DNA of 64,000 bases from Klenkia brasiliensis. GTDB taxonomy: Bacteria > Actinomycetota > Actinomycetes > Mycobacteriales > Geodermatophilaceae. This document shows positions 46,580-54,300 of this stretch, in pieces. Under the pieces are notes generated by a model. That model did not search any database. It saw only the letters and a list, made by a program, of their open reading frames with translations, and had not been told where the DNA came from. The first letter of the stretch is position 1. Each line of letters opens with the position of its first letter. The stretch is taken from NCBI RefSeq assembly GCF_900100695.1, contig NZ_FNCF01000004.1:372001-436000 (forward strand). Direction: 5' to 3'. The translations under genes were made by a program, and so were the position numbers.

Positions 46580-47142
46580 TAGGCCGGGGTCCCGAGCGGC
46601 AGGCGGGCGCCGAGGATGGCGAAGGGGCGGGCGTCGCCCGGGAAGTGGTGGTTGCGCGCCAGGTCGACGAACCCGTCGGCCCGGTAGAGCCGGAAGGCCT
46701 TGGTGTCGGAGTCCGGGGTCGACAGCAGCGCCGCCGGGTAGGGCAGGTCGCGGACGAGGGCGTGCAGCAGCTGCCGGCCCAGGCCCTGGCTCTGGTGGTC
46801 GGGGTCGACGTGCAGCTCGCACACCTCGAAGCCGCCGGGCAGCCAGCGCTTGGCGGTGCGCCGGTCGAGGGCGTGCCGGACCTGGTCGTGCCACCACTGG
46901 CCGGGCGCGACCAGGTACCCGTAGCCGAAGCCGACCAGGTGCTCGCCGTCCGGACCGGAGGCGAAGGCGCCCACGGCGCGGAAGCCCTGCCGCTCGGTGT
47001 GCTGCACCGCGTACCCGTACCGGCCGGCGACGACGGAGTCGCCGTAGCCCATGGCCCGGCCGTAGATGGCCAGCGCCTCGTGCAGGTGCTCGCGCATCCA
47101 CGCGGTGGGCAGCTCGGTCACCCGGGTCGTCGGTGCGGTCAT
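46579..47142 (-). CDS. GNAT-family acetyltransferase
   Basis: 187 aa. The acetyl-CoA site is VCELHVDPDHQSQGLGRQLLHALV (Q/RxxGxG/A form), followed by ALLSTPDSDTKAFRLYRADGFVDL. It is close in context to the GNAT of the Rv2170 locus in M. tuberculosis. The substrate is unknown. ATG 47142 has GGAG 9 bases upstream. It lies first in the run leading to the carotenoid-tailoring genes. Confidence 0.85.
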   Translation of the reverse strand: MTAPTTRVTELPTAWMREHLHEALAIYGRAMGYGDSVVAGRYGYAVQHTERQGFRAVGAFASGPDGEHLVGFGYGYLVAPGQWWHDQVRHALDRRTAKRWLPGGFEVCELHVDPDHQSQGLGRQLLHALVRDLPYPAALLSTPDSDTKAFRLYRADGFVDLARNHHFPGDARPFAILGARLPLGTPA

Positions 47143-47197
47143 GCTGCGGGCTCCGGCATGGACCGATCCTCCCACTGACGCGCCTGCGGCGGGTCCC

Positions 47198-47680
47198 TCA
47201 GCCGGCGTCGACCTCGGCGGCCGTGCCGGCGGTGATCCGCAGCAGCTCGTCGTAGGTGGTGGGGAAGACCGCGTGGGGGTGCCCGGCGGCGGCCCAGACC
47301 TGCGGGAAGCGGGCCAGGGTGATGTCGACCAGGGTGCCGACCGGCTCGGGGTGGCCCACCGGCGCCACCCCGCCGATGGCCTGGCCGGTGTGCTCGCGGA
47401 CGAAGGCGGCGGTGGCCTTGCGCAGCTCGGGGACGCCGAGCAGCCCGGCCACCTTGGCGGTGTCCACCCGGTGCGCACCGCTGGTGAGCACCAGCACGGG
47501 GTTGCCCGCGACCTCGAAGACCAGGCTGCTGGCGATCGCGCCGACCTCGACGCCGAGGGCGTCCGCGGCCTCCCGGGCGGTGCGCGCGCTCTCGGCCAGG
47601 TGCACCACCTCGCCGGTCACCCCGGCGTCCCGCAGGACCTGCTGCACGTGGGCCACCATCGGGTGCTCGGTCGAGGTCAC
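47198..47680 (-). CDS. YbaK/EbsC-family aminoacyl-tRNA deacylase
   Basis: 160 aa. The fold is shown by SARTAREAADALGVEVGAIASSLVFEVAGNPVLVLTSGAHRVD, with the catalytic-type Lys in RKATAAFVREHTGQAIGGVAPVGHPEP, the typical GxxPxGH motif. Members remove wrongly attached amino acids from tRNA, often Cys or Ala from tRNAPro. GTG 47680 is divergent from the Fic gene, and the 25-base palindrome is between them. Confidence 0.87.
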   Translation of the reverse strand: MTSTEHPMVAHVQQVLRDAGVTGEVVHLAESARTAREAADALGVEVGAIASSLVFEVAGNPVLVLTSGAHRVDTAKVAGLLGVPELRKATAAFVREHTGQAIGGVAPVGHPEPVGTLVDITLARFPQVWAAAGHPHAVFPTTYDELLRITAGTAAEVDAG

Positions 47681-47723
47681 GTGCCCGATCGTCGCACCCG
47701 GGTGAGAACCTCCCCGAGCATCG

Positions 47724-47754
47724 TTCGCACTTGTGCCACAAGTGCGAATAAGAT
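47724..47754 (+). promoter_or_regulatory. Perfect 25-base palindrome and leaderless -10 of the Fic gene
   Basis: TTCGCACTTGTG-C-CACAAGTGCGAA (47724-47748) has perfect 12-base arms. It is followed at once by TAAGAT (47749-47754), which ends 6 bases before GTG 47761. The palindrome covers where the -35 would be, so a bound protein would block the promoter. Confidence 0.8.
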
Positions 47755-47760
47755 CGACGT

Positions 47761-48954
47761 GTGTTCGCGGATGATGCCGGCTGGCCCGCCATCGGCAGTC
47801 GGGAGGTGCCGTGGCGGCCCGGGCTGCCCGACGACGTCGTACCCCGCGCGGTCCGGCTGCGGCACGCCGGCCCCTACCGGGCTGCGGTCGTGCCCACGAT
47901 CGCAGCCCGGGTCCCGGCCGTCCGGGCCGGTGTGCTCCGCGCCGCGGAGGACGCGGCCGCCGAGGTAGCCCGCTTCGACACCCGGATGGGGGCGGAGGTC
48001 GCCCCCTTCGCCGCCGTCCTGCTGCGCACCGAGTCGGCGTCGTCCTCGCGCATCGAGCAGCTGACCTCCGGGGCACGAGCGATCGCCGTCGCCGAGATCG
48101 GGTCGCCGTCCACGCGCAACGCCGAGGCCGTGGTGGGCAACGTCGCCGCCATGCGTGCGGCCCTCGACCTCTCCGACGAGCCGACGCCCGGCGCCGTGCT
48201 CGCGATGCACGAGGCCCTGCTGCGGGACACCGAACCCGCGATCGCCGGGCGCTGGCGGGACGAGCAGGTGTGGGTGGGGGGCACGTCCTACGGTCCCCAC
48301 GAGGCCGAGTACGTCGCGCCGGTCGCGGACGACGTGCCGGGGCTGGTGGCCGACCTCCTCCGGTTCGCGGTCCGCACGGACGTCGCACCGCTGGTGCTGG
48401 CAGCCGTGGCGCACGCGCAGTTCGAGACCATCCACCCCTTCCCGGACGGCAACGGCCGCACGGGCCGGGCCCTGGTGCACTCGCTCCTGCGCCACCACGG
48501 GGTCACCCGGGCGGTCACCGTGCCCGTGTCGGCCGGGCTGCTGGTGGACGTGGAGGGGTACTTCGACGCGCTGACCGCCTACCGCCTCGGCGAGCTCGAA
48601 CCCGTCGTCGAGGCGTTCACCGCCGGCACGCTCGCCGCGATCACCAACGCCACGCAGCTCGTGGAGCAGCTCAGGGCGGTGCGGGCCGGGTGGACGGGGA
48701 CCGTCCGCGCACGGTCCGACGCCGCTGCGTGGCGGCTGGCGGACCTGCTCGTCCGCCAGCCGGTGGTGGACGCCGGCGTCGTCGCGCGCGAGCTCGGCAT
48801 CCCGGCCCAGAACGTGCCGCGCGCCCTGGCGCCGCTGGAGGCCGCCGGGGTGGTCACCGAGTTCACCGGCCGGCGCCGCAACCGCATGTGGCAGGCCGGG
48901 GAGGTGCTCGAGGCCCTGGACGCCTTCGCGGCCCGGGCCGGCCGGCGACGCTGA
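47761..48954 (+). CDS. Fic-domain protein (AMP transferase type) with C-terminal winged HTH
   Basis: 397 aa. A Fic_N domain holds RTESASSSRIEQLTS, where the inhibitory (S/T)xxxE(G/N) form ends in EQ. The active motif HPFPDGNGRTGR is at residues 225-236 with catalytic His225. The C-terminal 90 residues are a winged helix (LADLLVRQPVVDAGVVARELGIPAQNVPRALAPLEAAGVV). It probably transfers AMP to a target protein. It may bind the palindrome before its own promoter through the HTH. Neither target nor toxin-antitoxin partner is visible; the YbaK gene is divergent. Confidence 0.9.
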   Translation: MFADDAGWPAIGSREVPWRPGLPDDVVPRAVRLRHAGPYRAAVVPTIAARVPAVRAGVLRAAEDAAAEVARFDTRMGAEVAPFAAVLLRTESASSSRIEQLTSGARAIAVAEIGSPSTRNAEAVVGNVAAMRAALDLSDEPTPGAVLAMHEALLRDTEPAIAGRWRDEQVWVGGTSYGPHEAEYVAPVADDVPGLVADLLRFAVRTDVAPLVLAAVAHAQFETIHPFPDGNGRTGRALVHSLLRHHGVTRAVTVPVSAGLLVDVEGYFDALTAYRLGELEPVVEAFTAGTLAAITNATQLVEQLRAVRAGWTGTVRARSDAAAWRLADLLVRQPVVDAGVVARELGIPAQNVPRALAPLEAAGVVTEFTGRRRNRMWQAGEVLEALDAFAARAGRRR

Positions 48955-48963
48955 CCACGCCGG

Positions 48964-49530
48964 TCAGGTGCGCCGGACCCGGTACCGGGTGAGGACGACG
49001 CCGCCGCGGAACCGCCGCTCCTCCAGCAGCCCCAGTCGCAGGTCGACGCCCTCGGGGAACAGTCGGCGGCCCCGGCCCAGCACCACCGGGTAGGTGAACA
49101 GCCGCAGCTCGTCGACCAGGCCCTGCCGCAGCAGGTCGTGCCCCAGCGCGATGCTGCCGGTGAGCACGACGTCGGCACCGTCGGCCTCCTGCAGGCGCCG
49201 GATCTCCCCGGCCAGGCGGTCGCCGCCGCGCAGCACGGTGGTGCCGGCCCAGCCCGGGTCGGTGAGCGTCGTGGACACCACGTACTTCTGCACCCGCTCC
49301 AGGTGTGCGGTCACGCCCGTGCGGTCGTCGCGCTGGTGCGGCCAGAAGCCACGCATCTCCTCGAAGGTGGTCCGGCCGCACAGGAAGGTGTCCGACCCGG
49401 CGGCGAGCTCGGCGGTGGCCGCGGCCAGCTCCCGGCCCTCGGCGGTCTCGGCGGTGACGTCGAACCAGCTCTGCTCGTTGTCCACCACGCCGTCCAGGGT
49501 GATGTTCTGGGTGATCACGATTGGTCGCAC
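48964..49530 (-). CDS. Dihydrofolate-reductase-fold (RibD C-terminal) protein
   Basis: 188 aa. It begins RPIVITQNITLDGVVDNEQSWFDV, then GSDTFLCGRTTFEEMRGFWP and TGSIALGHDLLRQGLVDELRLFTYPVVLGRGRRLF, the standard DHFR-like/RibD_C pattern. An NADPH-dependent reductase activity is expected; the substrate is unknown. GTG 49530 follows GGAGG at 4 bases. It is divergent from an alpha/beta-hydrolase. Confidence 0.87.
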   Translation of the reverse strand: MRPIVITQNITLDGVVDNEQSWFDVTAETAEGRELAAATAELAAGSDTFLCGRTTFEEMRGFWPHQRDDRTGVTAHLERVQKYVVSTTLTDPGWAGTTVLRGGDRLAGEIRRLQEADGADVVLTGSIALGHDLLRQGLVDELRLFTYPVVLGRGRRLFPEGVDLRLGLLEERRFRGGVVLTRYRVRRT

Positions 49531-49666
49531 GGGTCCTCCTCGTCGTCGTCCCTGGGAGGACCGGCGGGGCCGGTCGGACTCATCGCTCGCGCACGGCCGG
49601 GTCGTGTGCGAGGTTCCGTGTGCGCCGGGTCACCTCCCGGCGCCCGAACCCATCCCGGGAGTTGCC

Positions 49667-50359
49667 GTGCCCCAGCCCGTCGTCCTCGTCCACGGAGCGT
49701 TCCTCGGTGCCTGGGCCTGGGACGCCGTCGTCGCCGAGCTCGCCGACCGCGGCATCACCGCGACCGCGGTGGACCTGGCCAGCCGGGGCCAGTCCGGTGA
49801 CCTCGCCGCCGACGCCGAGGTGGTGCGCACCGCCGTCCGCGCGGCCGGGACCGGCGTCGTGCTGGTCGGGCAGTCCTACGGCGGGATGGTGATCACCGAG
49901 GCGTCGGCCGGGCTCGCCGAGGTCGGCCACCTGGTCTACGTCTGCGCGGCGCTGCCCGACGACGGCGACTCGGTGTCCTCGCTGATGGCCACCGACCCGC
50001 ACCCGACCACGCTCGGTGAGGGGATCCGGCCCGACGTCGACGGCACCCTGGCCACCCTGGACCCCGACACGGCCCGCGCCCTGCCCGGCCACGACGTGCC
50101 CCAGGACGTGTGGGACGCCGCGGTGCCCCGGATGGGCCGGCACCAGATGGGCACCTTCGGCGAGGCGGCCACCGCGCTCGGTTGGCGCGAGCACCCCAGC
50201 ACCTACGTGGTCACCACGCAGGACACGGTCTTCAGCCCCGACCTGCAGCGCACCATGGCCGCCCGCGCGGGCTCGGTCGTGGAGGTCGAGAGCTCGCACT
50301 TCCCGATGCTGTCCCGCCCGGCCGAGCTCGCCGAGGCCATCGCCCGCGTGGCGGGCTGA
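49667..50359 (+). CDS. Alpha/beta-hydrolase (EstC-like)
   Basis: 230 aa. It begins PVVLVHGAFLGAWAWDAVVAEL with the oxyanion HGAF, then the nucleophile in VLVGQSYGGMV (Ser at about 68). TTQDTVFSPDLQ carries an acid and the catalytic His is in VESSHFPMLSRP. It resembles methylesterase/salicylate-binding-protein-like EstC enzymes. GTG 49667 has GGGAG 5 bases upstream. Confidence 0.85.
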   Translation: MPQPVVLVHGAFLGAWAWDAVVAELADRGITATAVDLASRGQSGDLAADAEVVRTAVRAAGTGVVLVGQSYGGMVITEASAGLAEVGHLVYVCAALPDDGDSVSSLMATDPHPTTLGEGIRPDVDGTLATLDPDTARALPGHDVPQDVWDAAVPRMGRHQMGTFGEAATALGWREHPSTYVVTTQDTVFSPDLQRTMAARAGSVVEVESSHFPMLSRPAELAEAIARVAG

Positions 50360-50405
50360 GCAACCCGGTGGACGCACCCGGCCGCGCTGCGGCAGGGTGC
50401 GCCGC

Positions 50406-50984
50406 ATGTGGTCGCAGGCCTTCGGCGCCGAGGAGGACGGGCAGCGCCCGGTCTGGCAGCCGCCGGACAACGAGGTCCCGGTCGGGGTGCCGCTGGCCGC
50501 GCTGCTCGCCCGCACCGACGACGTCGCCGTGGCGCTGACCGGGGCGCAGGTCTACTCCACGGGCGTCGCCCTCGACCTCGTCGTCACGACCCGGTCGGCG
50601 GCCGAGGAGCTGCACGAGCACGTCTTCGGCGGTCGGCGCGGCCGGGGCCCGCTGCTGGGGGTCCAGTTCGCCGACGGCCGGCGCGGGAGCCTGCACGGGG
50701 AGGGCGGCGACGTGCTGCTCACCAGCCGCGGCGGGGGCGGCGGCGGGCGGAGCGTGCAGCAGGGCCTCTGGCTGCACCCGGTCCCGCCGGCCGGTCCGCT
50801 GTCCGTCGTCGTCCTGGCGCCGGGGCTCGGGATCGACGAGACCCGCACCGGGCTGGACGGCGGGCCGTTAGCCGCCGCGGTGCGCGACGTGGTCGAGCTC
50901 TGGCCGTGGGAGCCCGAGGACGCCGCGCCGGGCCTGGTCGAGCCCGATCTCGACCTGCCCGAGGGCAGCTGGTTCCGGGCCTGA
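50406..50984 (+). CDS. Hypothetical protein, unrecognised
   Basis: 192 aa from ATG 50406. The N-terminal strand-rich part (LARTDDVAVALTGAQVYSTGVALDLVVTTR) is followed by a Gly-rich loop, LTSRGGGGGGRSVQQGLWLHPVPPAGPLSVVVLAPGLGIDETR, and an acidic Trp-containing C-terminus (ELWPWEPEDAAPGLVEPD). No motif is recognised. It ends 3 bases from the convergent peptide-transporter gene. Confidence 0.6.
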   Translation: MWSQAFGAEEDGQRPVWQPPDNEVPVGVPLAALLARTDDVAVALTGAQVYSTGVALDLVVTTRSAAEELHEHVFGGRRGRGPLLGVQFADGRRGSLHGEGGDVLLTSRGGGGGGRSVQQGLWLHPVPPAGPLSVVVLAPGLGIDETRTGLDGGPLAAAVRDVVELWPWEPEDAAPGLVEPDLDLPEGSWFRA

Positions 50985-50987
50985 GGG

Positions 50988-52457
50988 TCAGCGGACCCCG
51001 GACATCAGCCGCCGGATCGCCGGGGTCGCCAGCGCCAGGACCACCCCGAGGACGACGGCGACGCCGCCGAGGGTGCCGAAGTAGGCGGTCTGCGTCGAGG
51101 GGTCGTACTCCCCGGCGAAGACCCCGGCCAGCGAGGTGCCGATGGCGGTGGAGAGGAACCACAGCGCGACCATCTGGGTGCGGTAGGCCGCGGGCGCGAG
51201 CTTGGTGGACAGCGACAGCCCCACCGGTGACAGCAGCAGCTCGGCGACGGTGAACACCAGCAGGATGCCGACCAGGCCCAGCAGCGGCGCCCCGCCCGGG
51301 CCGTCGCCGGCCATCGGCAGGAACAGCAGGAACGCCACACCCATGATCGCGGTGCCCGCGGCGAACTTGACCGGCGTCGAGGGTTGGCGGGGCCCCAGGC
51401 GGGTCCACAGCGCGGCGAACGCACCGGACAGCAGGATGATGAAGACTGGGTTGATCGACTGCACCCAGGACGCGGGCACCGTCCAGCCGAACAGGTCGCG
51501 GTCGAGCTGGGAGTCCGCGTACAGCGCCACCACCGTGGACTGCTGCTGGTACAGCGACCAGAACGCGACACTGGCGACGAACATCGGGATGAAGGCCAGC
51601 ACCCGCCGGCGCTCGGTCCGGTCGACCCGCGCGCTGCGCAGCAGCTGCACGAAGTAGCCGGCCGAGACCACCACGCAGACCCACACCACGACGGTGGCCA
51701 GCCGGTCGGCGCGCAGCACCCCGGTGAGCGCGAGGGCGAGGAGGAGCAGGACGCCGACGACGGCACCGGCCACCCACCGCGGGCGCTGGTCCGCAGGCAG
51801 CGGCGAGGGCACCTCGCGGCCGGTCCCGGCCAGCCCCCGGCGGCCCCAGGCGTACTGGGCCAGGCCCGCGGCCATGCCGACGGCGGCCAGCCCGAACCCG
51901 AGGTGGAAGCCCACGGCGGACTGCGCCAGCCCGGTCAGGAGCGGGCCGACGAGGGCGCCGACGTTGATGCCGAGGTAGAAGACGGAGAAGCCCGCGTCCC
52001 GACGGTCGTCGCCGTCGGCGTAGAGCAGCCCGACCAGGGTGGTGGCGGTGGCCTTGACCCCGCCGCTGCCCAGCGCGATGAGCACCAGACCGACCCCGAC
52101 GCCGAGCAGACCGGGCAGCAGGGACAGCGCGACGTGGCCGGCCATGACGACGACGGCCGACCAGAACAGCACCCGCTCCGGCCCGGCCAGCCGGTCGGAG
52201 ACCCAGCCGCCGACGATGGTGGACAGGTAGACCGTGCCGCCGTAGGCGCCCACGATGCTGGCCGCGGTGGAGGTGCTGATGGCCAGGCCGCCGTCGGCCG
52301 CCGAGTAGGAGAGGTAGTACAGCAGGATCGCCTGCATGCCGTAGAAGCTGAACCGCTCCCACATCTCGACGCCGAACAGGTGCGCCAGGCCGCGGGGCTG
52401 GCCGAGGAAGGTCGCCTCGGGTGCGCGGGTGCCGGGAGATGCGGTTGCCACGCCCAA
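50988..52457 (-). CDS. POT-family proton-coupled oligopeptide transporter
   Basis: 489 aa with 14 predicted helices. The first has the proton-coupling ExxER motif in VEMWERFSFYGMQAILLYYL. The PTR2 signature is FSVFYLGINVGALVGPLLTG. It imports di- and tripeptides with protons. A short N-terminal cytosolic tail precedes helix 1. It lies alone between unrelated genes. Confidence 0.92.
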   Translation of the reverse strand: MGVATASPGTRAPEATFLGQPRGLAHLFGVEMWERFSFYGMQAILLYYLSYSAADGGLAISTSTAASIVGAYGGTVYLSTIVGGWVSDRLAGPERVLFWSAVVVMAGHVALSLLPGLLGVGVGLVLIALGSGGVKATATTLVGLLYADGDDRRDAGFSVFYLGINVGALVGPLLTGLAQSAVGFHLGFGLAAVGMAAGLAQYAWGRRGLAGTGREVPSPLPADQRPRWVAGAVVGVLLLLALALTGVLRADRLATVVVWVCVVVSAGYFVQLLRSARVDRTERRRVLAFIPMFVASVAFWSLYQQQSTVVALYADSQLDRDLFGWTVPASWVQSINPVFIILLSGAFAALWTRLGPRQPSTPVKFAAGTAIMGVAFLLFLPMAGDGPGGAPLLGLVGILLVFTVAELLLSPVGLSLSTKLAPAAYRTQMVALWFLSTAIGTSLAGVFAGEYDPSTQTAYFGTLGGVAVVLGVVLALATPAIRRLMSGVR

Positions 52458-52500
52458 CCATCCTGCACCTGGACGGTCGGCCGTGCACGTCCGACCGGGC

Positions 52501-53232
52501 TCAGGGCGTGAGCGGCCGGTCCAGCAGCTCGCGGACGGCGGTGGTGTCGCCGGTGACCTCCAGGCGGAGGTCGTCGACGCCGATCCGTCGCCACAGCAGC
52601 AGGAGCAGCCCCTCGGCCGGCGCGGTCACCGCACCGACCTGTCCGCCGGGCCCGTCGCCGGTGGCCAGCACCCGGGGGCGGCCGTCCTCGGCCGCCACCA
52701 GCCCGACCCGGCCCGGGGCGTCGGGGCAGCGACCCAGCCGGACCTGGCGGGGGAGGAAGACGGTGAGCACCTCGTCGACGCCGTCCAGTGCGGTGGCCGC
52801 GTCGATCCGGGGCCCGGCCGTGCCGCGCGGGTGCAGCGCGCTCTCCGCGTCCCAGCGGTGCAGCGCCGCCTCGTGGGCCTGGCGGCGGCGCCAGAACCCC
52901 GCGGTGCCGTCGGTGCGGTCGAAGGTCCAGCACGGGGTGCCCGGCGGGGTCGACCGGAGCGCGGTGCGCAGCTGCCCGGCGCCCTCGGCGTACCACCCGG
53001 GGACCAGCTCGTCCTCGACCGGGCCGGTGGGCTCGGCCGGCGGCCGGTCGGTGACCAGCGCCGCGGCGGCCCAGCGGTGCACCCCACCGGTGTGCCGGCC
53101 CAGGTCGGCGACCGACCAGCCGGGGCAGCCGGGGACAGGTGCGCCCAGCCGGCCGTCGTCCCGGGCCGCCACGAGGGCGGCGGCCAGGGCCGTGGTCTCC
53201 CGGTCCAGCACCTGCAGCGCGTCGAGGGGCAC
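52501..53232 (-). CDS. Maleylpyruvate isomerase / mycothiol-dependent family protein
   Basis: 243 aa. The MDMPI_N/TIGR03083 signature is PVPGCPGWSVADLGRHTGGVHRWAAAAL with the metal-binding His. The middle includes RRRQAHEAALHRWDAESAL with HExxxHR. Mycothiol-dependent maleylpyruvate isomerases and related metal enzymes share these marks; the substrate is not known. GTG 53232 lies 6 bases from TACGGT. It is divergent from the DNA-damage module, with LexA boxes between. Confidence 0.84.
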   Translation of the reverse strand: MPLDALQVLDRETTALAAALVAARDDGRLGAPVPGCPGWSVADLGRHTGGVHRWAAAALVTDRPPAEPTGPVEDELVPGWYAEGAGQLRTALRSTPPGTPCWTFDRTDGTAGFWRRRQAHEAALHRWDAESALHPRGTAGPRIDAATALDGVDEVLTVFLPRQVRLGRCPDAPGRVGLVAAEDGRPRVLATGDGPGGQVGAVTAPAEGLLLLLWRRIGVDDLRLEVTGDTTAVRELLDRPLTP

Positions 53233-53238
53233 GACGGC

Positions 53239-53244
53239 ACCGTA
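53239..53244 (-). promoter_or_regulatory. -10 TACGGT, leaderless spacing
   Basis: Minus-strand TACGGT ends 6 bases before GTG 53232. Confidence 0.55.
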
Positions 53245-53293
53245 GGACCCACCGCCGCCCGGACGCCGCACCCCGGGCCCGGCCGGCCCGGAA

Positions 53294-53316
53294 CTGTCGG
53301 TGGTCCGTGCTCTGCT
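53294..53316 (+). promoter_or_regulatory. RecA-NDp-like element upstream of the DUF6504-HEPN pair
   Basis: CTGTCGGTG (53294-53302), 8 bases, TCTGCT (53311-53316). It differs from TTGTCRGTG-N8-TANNNT at two positions, the first base and the A of the hexamer. It lies just upstream of two LexA boxes. Confidence 0.5.
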
Positions 53317-53329
53317 CCGTGCATGCAGA

Positions 53330-53343
53330 CGAACACGTGTTCG
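53330..53343. promoter_or_regulatory. LexA (SOS) box 1
   Basis: CGAAC-ACGT-GTTCG, matching the actinobacterial LexA core CGAAC-N4-GTTCG, 100 bases before the DUF6504 start. Confidence 0.8.
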
Positions 53344-53388
53344 ACTCCCCGGTTGACGGCCCCCGGCGGGCATGGTGTCCTGGTCGTG

Positions 53389-53406
53389 TTCGAACGCGCG
53401 TTCGAA
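53389..53406. promoter_or_regulatory. LexA (SOS) box 2
   Basis: TTCGAACGCGCGTTCGAA, a perfect palindrome containing the full TCGAAC-N4-GTTCGA box, 37 bases before ATG 53443. Two boxes in tandem suggest tight SOS control. Confidence 0.85.
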
Positions 53407-53442
53407 CAGCGGGTGGGGTCCCGGGGCGAGGGGGAGGCGGCG

Positions 53443-53709
53443 ATGGTCCAGGTGCTGGCGGGGGAGCGGGTGCAGGTGGAGCGCGGGCCGTCCGGTCCGC
53501 TCCGGTTCTGGCGGGGCGAGGGCCTCGGCCGGGGCCGGTACGAGGTCGGGCAGCTGGTCGAGCACCGGGTCGAGGCCGGGCCGGGCCGGCAGGTGTGGCG
53601 GGTCGAGGCGGTGCGCTCCGGCCGGTCGCGCACCAGCTTCGCCGGGGTCTTCGACCTGACCTGGGAGCCGGCGGACGACCGCTGGTCGCTCGTGCGGGTG
53701 CACGACTGA
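53443..53709 (+). CDS. DUF6504-like small protein
   Basis: 88 aa from ATG 53443 with GGGGGAGG 5 bases upstream. A compact beta-rich protein: VQVERGPSGPLRFWRGEG, YEVGQLVEHRVEAGPGRQVWRVEAV, then FAGVFDLTWEPADDRWSLVRVHD. It matches the small protein found next to dinB/imuB and HEPN genes in actinobacteria. Its role is unknown but the two SOS boxes tie it to DNA damage. Its stop overlaps the HEPN start (TGATG). Confidence 0.8.
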   Translation: MVQVLAGERVQVERGPSGPLRFWRGEGLGRGRYEVGQLVEHRVEAGPGRQVWRVEAVRSGRSRTSFAGVFDLTWEPADDRWSLVRVHD

Positions 53710-54194
53710 TGGGCGCGGCCCGGGCGCTCTCGCCCGCCCAGCTGGAGCTCACCCCACCGCTGCCGCCGGCGGCCTCGCAGCTGCTCGGTCAGGCCCACCG
53801 CGGGCTGGCCGAGGCGGCCGGGTGCCGTGATGCCGGGTGGCGCTACGCCACCGCGCACCTGGCCGCCCTGCGGGGCGCGGCGGCGGTGCTGGCCGCCCGC
53901 ACGCGGCCCGAGTCGGGTCGGCGCCGCCCGCGCAGCGCCTGGGTCCTCATCGGCCAGGTCGCCCCGGAGCTGGGGGAGTGGGCGGCGTTCTTCGCCGCCG
54001 GCGCGGCCAAGCGGGCGGCGGCCGAGGCGGGGCTCAGCTCGGCGGTCACCGAGCGCGAGGCCGACGACCTGGTCCGCGACGCCGGTGCGTTCCTGGCCGT
54101 CGTCGAGACCACGCTGGGCCGGCCGGTGTCCGCCGCGGCCGCCGAGCCCGCACCGCCCGGCCAGCCGGAGGTGCGCCGGCTGCGCCCGGCCTGA
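53709..54194 (+). CDS. SAV_6107-like HEPN-domain protein
   Basis: 161 aa, mostly helical: QLLGQAHRGLAEAAGCRDAGWRYATAHLAALRGAAAVLAARTRP, WVLIGQVAPELGEWAAFFAAGAAKRAAAEAG and READDLVRDAGAFLAVVE. This matches the SAV_6107 HEPN family that accompanies SOS polymerase genes. Canonical HEPN RNases have RxxxxH, which I do not see clearly, so catalysis is doubtful. It is translationally coupled to the DUF6504 gene. Confidence 0.75.
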   Translation: MGAARALSPAQLELTPPLPPAASQLLGQAHRGLAEAAGCRDAGWRYATAHLAALRGAAAVLAARTRPESGRRRPRSAWVLIGQVAPELGEWAAFFAAGAAKRAAAEAGLSSAVTEREADDLVRDAGAFLAVVETTLGRPVSAAAAEPAPPGQPEVRRLRPA

Positions 54195-54197
54195 TCC

Positions 54198-54230
54198 GCC
54201 CACCGCGTCGGGCGGCCCACCGCGTCGGGC
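54198..54230. repeat. Two 16-base direct repeats, period 17
   Basis: GCCCACCGCGTCGGGC occurs at 54198-54213 and again at 54215-54230. Each copy is semi-palindromic (GCCC...GGGC). They lie just after the HEPN stop and may aid termination or bind a regulator. Confidence 0.5.
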
Positions 54231-54300
54231 CCGCCGACCGGAACTTGCCGGAACGGCACGGTTCCTTGCGGTGGCGGCCGGGGAGCTCGAGGGTCGGGGC

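Noticed and set aside
53371-53442. Upstream starts for the DUF6504-like protein
   Set aside because: They fall in or near the second LexA box; ATG 53443 has an ideal ribosome site.
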